This document shows, piece after piece, positions 7,429-12,113 of a stretch of 12,113 bases of DNA. Every line of letters begins with the position of its first letter. Within the stretch, counting starts at the first letter, position 1. The translations under genes were made by a program, and so were the position numbers. Below the pieces are notes generated by a model. That model was not told where the DNA came from, made no database searches, and was given only the letters and a program-made list of their open reading frames with translations. The stretch comes from Comamonadaceae bacterium. GTDB lineage: Bacteria; Pseudomonadota; Gammaproteobacteria; Burkholderiales; Burkholderiaceae_C. The stretch covers positions 1-12,113 of the forward strand of contig CANGOY010000036.1 in assembly GCA_947455585.1 (NCBI GenBank), in the 5' to 3' direction.

Positions 7429-7989
7429 ATGACCATCGCTGACATCAAGAAAACCACAGAAACAAAAATGGGCCAATCTATTGCGGCCTTTAGCAACAGC
7501 TTGACCAAAATTCGCACAGGCCGTCCTAGTCCTTCGTTGCTGGACACCGTGCAAGTGGATTACTACGGCTCCATGGTGCCAATTAGCCAAGTGGCCAACG
7601 TGTCTTTGTTGGACGCCCGCACCTTGAGCGTGCAACCTTGGGAAAAGCCCATGGGTGCCAAGATTGAAAAAGCCATTCGCGACAGCGATTTGGGTTTGAA
7701 CCCCTCGTCGATGGGCGAGCTGATTCGCGTGCCAATGCCTCCGATGTCGGAAGAGCGTCGCAAAGAATTGACCAAAGTGGTTCGCACCGAAGGCGAAAAC
7801 GCCAAAGTAGCCGTGCGCAATTTGCGCCGAGATGCCAATGAATCGGTGAAGAAGTTGGTGAAAGACAAACTCGCTTCTGAAGACGACCAAAAACGTGCAG
7901 AAGCTGACACACAAAAAATGACAGACAGCCATATTTCTGAGATTGACAAACTCATTGCTGGCAAAGAACACGACATCATGTCGGTCTAA
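7429..7989 (+). CDS. frr: Ribosome recycling factor
   Basis: RRF splits post-termination ribosomes together with EF-G, freeing 50S subunits and mRNA. The product is 186 aa, matching the usual 185. Domain I is a three-helix bundle (about 1-30 and 105-186), and domain II a small beta insert (about 31-104). Typical segments are [13 protein letters not shown] (27-39), VDYYG (43-47), PISQVANV (51-58) and [15 protein letters not shown] (129-143). The start follows CAGGAG. In related genomes uppS normally comes next; here cdsA begins 5 nt after the frr stop. Identification is certain. Confidence 0.99.
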   Translation: MTIADIKKTTETKMGQSIAAFSNSLTKIRTGRPSPSLLDTVQVDYYGSMVPISQVANVSLLDARTLSVQPWEKPMGAKIEKAIRDSDLGLNPSSMGELIRVPMPPMSEERRKELTKVVRTEGENAKVAVRNLRRDANESVKKLVKDKLASEDDQKRAEADTQKMTDSHISEIDKLIAGKEHDIMSV

Positions 7990-7994
7990 GCCTG

Positions 7995-8831
7995 ATGTTG
8001 AAGCAACGTGTCATCACCGCGCTGGCCTTGTTGGCGCTTTTGCTGCCAGCCGTGTTTGCCAGTTCGGCCGAGCCTTTGGCTGGACTCGCGCTTGTATTGA
8101 TTGCCGCGGGTGCGTGGGAGTGGGGCCGTTTGAACGGTTTTGCTATGCGCGGTTCTTTGCGTGTGGCTGCCGTGTGTGTGACGCTGTGTTTGTATGCGTG
8201 GTCTGCACGCTGGGCGTATGAAGCTCCTGCCAATATTTGGACCATCGCAGGTGCTGCTTGGGTCTTGGTGGCTGCTTGGTTGATTCGTCATGGCGTTGGA
8301 CGCTGGGCTAACATTTCGCGTGCTGTGCGTTTGGTGGTGGGCGTGTTGGCTTTGTGGCTGACTTGGGTGGCTATGTATCAAGCCAAAGTGATGGGTGTGA
8401 ATTTCTTGTTGTCGGTCCTGTTCTTGGTGTGGATGGCCGACATTGCTGCTTATTTTTCGGGCCGAGCATTCGGCAGCCGCAAGTTGGCCCCTGCCATCAG
8501 TCCCGGCAAAAGCTGGGAGGGTGTGTGGGGCGGCATGGTGGGCGTGTTGCTCATGGCCTGCGTTTGGATTTGGGTAGACACGCAATATGCGGTGGACAGC
8601 GAAAGTTTGTACACGCGGCTTTACAGCCGTGGTGCACCATTTTTGGCGCTGGCAGTTTTGTTCTTGACGATGATGAGCGTGGCCGGTGACTTGGTGGAGT
8701 CCTTGGTCAAACGCAGCGCCGGCATGAAAGACAGCAGCCAGTTGTTGCCAGGTCACGGCGGTGTGTTGGACCGTGTGGATGCTTTGCTGCCCGCTTTGCC
8801 ATTGGCCCTGATGTTGGCGCAATCGGTGTGA
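7995..8831 (+). CDS. cdsA: Phosphatidate cytidylyltransferase (CDP-diacylglycerol synthase)
   Basis: CdsA is an integral inner-membrane enzyme that makes CDP-diacylglycerol from phosphatidate and CTP, the branch point for phosphatidylethanolamine, phosphatidylglycerol and cardiolipin. The product is 278 aa with several hydrophobic segments (roughly 7-40, 55-72, 83-97, 112-147, 178-194 and 214-230, the longer ones probably holding more than one helix). The family signature is complete: S236, K239-R240, K245-D246, then GHGGVLDRVD (253-262). SPGKSWEG (169-176) and the ADIAAYFSG block (148-156) are also conserved. No clear Shine-Dalgarno precedes ATG 7995, only 5 nt beyond the frr stop, so translation may depend on ribosomes finishing frr. 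Its stop overlaps a GTG of dxr (GTGA). Placement next to dxr, rseP and bamA is a conserved envelope cluster. Confidence 0.97.
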   Translation: MLKQRVITALALLALLLPAVFASSAEPLAGLALVLIAAGAWEWGRLNGFAMRGSLRVAAVCVTLCLYAWSARWAYEAPANIWTIAGAAWVLVAAWLIRHGVGRWANISRAVRLVVGVLALWLTWVAMYQAKVMGVNFLLSVLFLVWMADIAAYFSGRAFGSRKLAPAISPGKSWEGVWGGMVGVLLMACVWIWVDTQYAVDSESLYTRLYSRGAPFLALAVLFLTMMSVAGDLVESLVKRSAGMKDSSQLLPGHGGVLDRVDALLPALPLALMLAQSV

Positions 8832-10054
8832 CGCACATGCACACAGGCATACACGCAGATGTGAAGCCGCAACGCATCACGGTGCTGGGCTCTACGGGCT
8901 CGATTGGTACCAATACCCTAGACGTGATTGCACGTCACCCCGAACGCTTTCAAGTGTTTGCACTCTCAGGCGCCACCCAGGTGGATTTGATGTTGCGTCA
9001 ATGTGCACTATTCAAGCCGCGTTTCGCGGTGATGGTGCATGCGGATGCCGCCAAACAACTTCAAGAGAAAATTCAAGCTGAATGCTTGCCTACCGTTGTT
9101 CTTAGCGGTGCAGCGGCTTTGGATGAAATTTCTGCACACTCCGCCGTAGATGCCGTGATGGCTGCCATCGTTGGTGCCGCAGGTTTGTCTCCCTGTTTAG
9201 CCGCTGCGCGTGCAGGCAAACGTTTGCTCTTGGCCAACAAAGAAGCTTTGGTGGTTGGTGCTGAAGTGTTTTTAGATGCGGTCAAGCAGGGCGGCGCTAC
9301 GCTGCTGCCGATTGACAGCGAACACTCGGCTATTTTTCAGTCGCTGCCAGAAGATGCATCGACTTGGGATGCCCGTGTGGAAAAAATTATCCTCACGGCT
9401 TCGGGTGGTCCGTTTCGCACGCGTGAGCTGGCCACGCTCAAGGACGTCACGCCAGAGCAAGCCTGCGCGCACCCCAACTGGGTGATGGGTCGCAAAATTT
9501 CGGTGGACTCAGCCACCATGATGAACAAAGCGCTCGAAGTGATTGAGGCGCGTTATTTGTTTGGCCTGCCACCCGAGCAGTTAGAGGTGGTGATTCACCC
9601 TCAAAGCATCATCCATTCGATGGTGCAGTACCGCGATACATCGGTAGTGGCACAGTTGGGCACGCCCGACATGCGCGTGCCGATTGCCTATGGTTTGAGC
9701 TGGCCTGAGCGCATGGCGTCTGGTGCACAAGCCTTGGACTTTCATGCCTTGTCTGCCATGACGTTTGAAGCTTTGGATGACCATGGACACCCCGAGCGCT
9801 TTGCTGGCATTCATTTGGCGTGGGATGCGCTGCGGGGTCCGCGTGGTACAACGGCGGTACTCAATGCGGCCAATGAAATTGCGGTGGCCGCATTTTTAGA
9901 ACGTCGCATTCGTTTTGACCAAATTCACGCAGTGAACCAAAGCTGTATGGCGCAAATGTCGCCAACTGCACCGCACAGTTTGGACGATTTACTGGCCTTA
10001 GATACGCAAGCTCGCGCTGTGGCTGAAGATGCTGTGCGTCTTTTGGCCAAATAA
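8828..10054 (+). CDS. dxr: 1-deoxy-D-xylulose 5-phosphate reductoisomerase
   Basis: Dxr converts DXP to 2-C-methyl-D-erythritol 4-phosphate using NADPH and a divalent metal, the first committed step of the MEP isoprenoid pathway and the target of fosmidomycin. Numbering from GTG 8828 (408 aa), the NADPH motif is GSTGSIG (21-27). The metal-ligand segment is PIDSEHSAIFQ (161-171, D163 and E165), the substrate loop SGGPFR (192-197), and NWVMGRKISVDSATMMNKALEVIEA (217-241) supplies N233, K234 and E237. The C-terminal helical domain is intact. The start is uncertain: GTG 8828 overlaps the cdsA stop by 4 nt, ATG 8837 is three codons later, and GTG 8861 (MKPQRITVLGSTG) gives the N-terminus most like E. 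coli Dxr; none has a good ribosome site. Identification is certain, the start is not. Confidence 0.96.
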   Translation: MTHMHTGIHADVKPQRITVLGSTGSIGTNTLDVIARHPERFQVFALSGATQVDLMLRQCALFKPRFAVMVHADAAKQLQEKIQAECLPTVVLSGAAALDEISAHSAVDAVMAAIVGAAGLSPCLAAARAGKRLLLANKEALVVGAEVFLDAVKQGGATLLPIDSEHSAIFQSLPEDASTWDARVEKIILTASGGPFRTRELATLKDVTPEQACAHPNWVMGRKISVDSATMMNKALEVIEARYLFGLPPEQLEVVIHPQSIIHSMVQYRDTSVVAQLGTPDMRVPIAYGLSWPERMASGAQALDFHALSAMTFEALDDHGHPERFAGIHLAWDALRGPRGTTAVLNAANEIAVAAFLERRIRFDQIHAVNQSCMAQMSPTAPHSLDDLLALDTQARAVAEDAVRLLAK

Positions 10055-10057
10055 GCC

Positions 10058-11428
10058 ATGACGCTTTTAGCCTTCTTGCTCGCGCTCGGTGTGCTCATTA
10101 CCGTGCACGAGTGGGGCCACTACCGGGTTGCGGTGGCCTGTGGTGTGAAGGTGCTCACGTTTTCCATTGGTTTTGGCAAGCCCTTGTTGCGTTGGAAATC
10201 ACGCCGGCCACACGCAGGGCAAGACACCGAGTTTTGCATCAGCCTCATTCCTCTCGGCGGCTACGTCAAGATGCTCGACGAGCAAGAGGGCGATGTGTCG
10301 CCACACGACGCTCCCATGGCGTTTAACCGCCAACCTTTGTGGGCGAGGGCCGCGATTGTTTCGGCTGGTCCTGTGGCGAATTTGATGTTGGCTGTGTGTT
10401 TGTACGCGACCACTTTTTGGATTGGGCAATACGAAACACAAGCCACTTTGGCTGCGCCTGTTGTTGGCTCAGTGGCTGAATCAGCAGGCTTGCGCAGTGG
10501 TGACACCGTGTTACGCGCAGGTACGTCTGCCGATGATTTGCAAGAGGTCCCGTCACTCGATGCTTTGCGTTGGTGGGTGCTTCAGCACGAGACATCGTCT
10601 GTTTATCTAGAAGTGCAGCCGCAAGGTAAGCAAAGCTCACGCATCGTGAATTTGCCTGTACTTGAGCAAGACGCGACATCTAAAGACAGCAATGCTTGGC
10701 AAGCTCATGGTTTCACAGGGGCTTGGAGCCGCGCTGTGCTGGGTGAAGTGCAAGAAGGTCGGTCTGCTGATGTGGCAGGTTTGCAGCGTGGCGATGAAGT
10801 GTTGCGCATAGATGGCCAATTGTTGAGTGATGCCAGTGCTTTACGTGCCATGGTGCGTGCCAGCGGGCAGCAACATGTGCCTGTTGGCCAAGCTTGGGAA
10901 GTTTTTCGCCATGGTCGTTTGCTACACATCAATGTCACGCCAGAGCGTGTTGCAGAAGGCTCGCAGTACATAGGGCGAATAGGTGCACAAGTGGGTGAGC
11001 CTCCAGCCAAAGTCTGGGTTCAATACAGCCTGTTCGATGGGCTTCATCAAGCCGTTGCTAAGACATGGGAGGTCATCGTGATGACGCTTGATATGTTGTG
11101 GCGCTTGCTGACTGGAAATGCATCACTGGACAACCTCAGTGGCCCCCTTACGATGGCCGACTATGCTGGGCGTTCTGCCAGCTTAGGACTGGGTGCTTAT
11201 TTGAGCTATTTGGCGTTAGTCAGCGTTAGTCTTGGTGTGTTTAACCTACTGCCTTTGCCGATGCTCGATGGTGGGCACCTGTTGTATTATCTTTACGAGG
11301 CCTGCACAGGGCATACTCCTTCACCCACATGGCTTGACGCCATGCAGCGCGGGGGTTTGGCAATCCTTGTGGCACTGATGGTTTTTTCTCTTTTTAACGA
11401 TGTGGTTCGCCTGGGTTGGCTTCCATGA
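10058..11428 (+). CDS. rseP: Site-2 zinc metalloprotease RseP
   Basis: RseP cuts substrates within the inner membrane. In E. coli it performs the second cleavage of anti-sigma factor RseA, releasing sigma-E under envelope stress, and clears remnant signal peptides. The product is 456 aa, near the usual 450. The zinc motif HExxH is HEWGH (17-21) in the first membrane helix, with W where F or Y is common. The third ligand lies in NLLPLPMLDGGH (397-407, D404) near the C-terminus. Two PDZ domains lie in between (about 127-200 and 225-300; SAGLRSGDTVLRAG and VAGLQRGDEVLRIDG). A membrane segment carries AGPVANL (103-109). The ATG is 3 nt after the dxr stop with no strong Shine-Dalgarno, and the stop overlaps the first bamA ATG (ATGA). 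Next to bamA this fits an envelope-biogenesis role. Identification is firm. Confidence 0.97.
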   Translation: MTLLAFLLALGVLITVHEWGHYRVAVACGVKVLTFSIGFGKPLLRWKSRRPHAGQDTEFCISLIPLGGYVKMLDEQEGDVSPHDAPMAFNRQPLWARAAIVSAGPVANLMLAVCLYATTFWIGQYETQATLAAPVVGSVAESAGLRSGDTVLRAGTSADDLQEVPSLDALRWWVLQHETSSVYLEVQPQGKQSSRIVNLPVLEQDATSKDSNAWQAHGFTGAWSRAVLGEVQEGRSADVAGLQRGDEVLRIDGQLLSDASALRAMVRASGQQHVPVGQAWEVFRHGRLLHINVTPERVAEGSQYIGRIGAQVGEPPAKVWVQYSLFDGLHQAVAKTWEVIVMTLDMLWRLLTGNASLDNLSGPLTMADYAGRSASLGLGAYLSYLALVSVSLGVFNLLPLPMLDGGHLLYYLYEACTGHTPSPTWLDAMQRGGLAILVALMVFSLFNDVVRLGWLP

Positions 11429-12113
11429 GTCTCCCTGTACATCCCATGACTATGCAACTTTCACAATTTCGTCGCACCACATTGGCCCAAACTGCAGCGC
11501 TGATTGCCAGCACGCTGATGGCATTCAATGCGATTGCTGCAGACCCATTCAATGTGCGTGATATTCGCGTTGAGGGCTTACAGCGTATTGAGCCCGGTAC
11601 CGTGTTTGCCTCTATCCCCCTTCGTGTGGGTGACGATTACACCGATGAAAAAGGTGCGGCGGCTATTCGCAGTTTGTATGCGCTCGGTTTATTCAAGGAC
11701 GTGCGCATCGAAGTCAATGGCGATGTGTTGGTCTTGATTGTGGAAGAGCGCCCCAACATTGCTGCTGTGGAATTTATCGGCACCAAAGAGTTTGACAAAG
11801 ATACGCTGAAGAAAGCACTGAAAGATATTGGCTTGGCCGAAGGCCGCCCATTTGACAAAGCTTTGGCTGACCGCGCTGAACAAGAGTTGAAGCGCCAATA
11901 TGTGAACCGCAGTTTGTATGGTGCGGAAATCATCACCACCATCACGCCAAGCGATCGCAATCGTGTGAACCTGTCGTTCACGGTTGTAGAAGGCGACTTG
12001 GCCAAAATCAAAGAAATGCGTGTCGTGGGTACCAAAGCATTCGATGAGTCCAAGCTGTTGGACCAGTTCGACCAAGGGTCGGGTAACTGGTTGAGCTGGT
12101 ACACCAAATCAGA
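11425..12113 (+). CDS. bamA: Outer membrane assembly factor BamA, 3'-truncated by window end
   Basis: BamA is the Omp85-family core of the BAM complex that folds and inserts beta-barrel proteins into the outer membrane. The frame stays open to base 12113, showing 229 residues of an expected 750-800. A Sec-type signal peptide has basic QFRRTT, a hydrophobic stretch and likely cleavage after NAIAA (residue 39, numbering from ATG 11425). POTRA1 begins FNVRDIRVEGLQRIEPGTVFASIPLRVGD (42-70) and ends near EERPNIA. POTRA2 follows from about residue 112 (VEFIGTKEFDKDTLKKALK), and POTRA3 begins at about 191 (AKIKEMRVVGTKAFDESKL). The C-terminal barrel is outside the window. Start candidates are ATG 11425 (overlapping the rseP stop as ATGA), 11446 and 11452; the last gives the most typical signal peptide, while 11425 suits translational coupling. 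Family identity is firm. Confidence 0.95.
   Translation, partial: MSLPVHPMTMQLSQFRRTTLAQTAALIASTLMAFNAIAADPFNVRDIRVEGLQRIEPGTVFASIPLRVGDDYTDEKGAAAIRSLYALGLFKDVRIEVNGDVLVLIVEERPNIAAVEFIGTKEFDKDTLKKALKDIGLAEGRPFDKALADRAEQELKRQYVNRSLYGAEIITTITPSDRNRVNLSFTVVEGDLAKIKEMRVVGTKAFDESKLLDQFDQGSGNWLSWYTKS

Noticed and set aside
7345..7971. A 208-aa minus-strand open frame across the pyrH end and frr
   Set aside because: It is antisense to two certain genes, with low-complexity F/H/R composition and no domain; a shadow of the coding strand.
7986..8822. A 278-aa open frame on the minus strand opposite cdsA
   Set aside because: It mirrors cdsA almost exactly, is rich in H, Q and R as antisense frames of this base composition often are, and shows no recognisable motif or ribosome site.
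11213..11232. Short tandem repeat GCGTTAGTC twice in rseP
   Set aside because: Two 10-bp copies within the codons for a V/S-rich membrane segment; likely chance.
11475..11510. Twin-arginine-like RRTTLA in the BamA signal peptide
   Set aside because: The full Tat consensus is not met and BamA is a Sec substrate; paired arginines in a Sec n-region are ordinary.

Overview
This 12.1-kb window looks like a conserved housekeeping segment of a betaproteobacterial chromosome. It is most likely from the order Burkholderiales, probably a Comamonadaceae relative such as Limnohabitans or Rhodoferax. That placement is inferred from the protein sequences and from the gene order frr-cdsA-dxr-rseP-bamA, in which cdsA precedes dxr; no database search was run. 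Nearly every base is coding. I see no tRNA or rRNA genes, insertion sequences, phage genes or CRISPR arrays.

Left arm (1-4648): the 3' three-quarters of rnr (RNase R, + strand) converges on a two-gene minus-strand unit, dadA-nnr. These two genes overlap by 4 nt (ATGA). dadA encodes a D-amino acid dehydrogenase. nnr encodes a bifunctional NAD(P)H-hydrate repair enzyme. The 23-nt gap between rnr and nnr and the adjoining end of nnr contain two small inverted repeats.

Centre (4649-4863): this is the only sizeable non-coding stretch, lying between the divergent dadA and rpsB. It holds an extended -10 promoter for rpsB and a leader of about 147 nt with strong predicted secondary structure. In that structure a 9-bp helix pairs a leader segment with the rpsB Shine-Dalgarno sequence. 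This is the most interesting undescribed-looking signal in the window and resembles a ribosomal-protein autoregulatory leader.

Right arm (4864-12113): a co-directional series covers translation (rpsB, tsf, frr), UMP phosphorylation (pyrH), CDP-diacylglycerol synthesis (cdsA), isoprenoid synthesis (dxr), regulated membrane proteolysis (rseP) and outer-membrane assembly (bamA, cut by the window end). Two good intrinsic terminators sit inside the series, after rpsB and after tsf. They probably step down expression from the abundant translation factors to the lower-abundance enzymes. From frr onward the genes are separated by 3-5 nt or overlap by 4 nt, often without a clear Shine-Dalgarno sequence, which suggests translational coupling. 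uppS (undecaprenyl diphosphate synthase), usually found between frr and cdsA in related bacteria, is missing here; only 5 nt separate those two genes.

The window does not contain an obvious new defence or mobile system. The points worth checking are the rpsB leader, the missing uppS and the intra-operon terminators.
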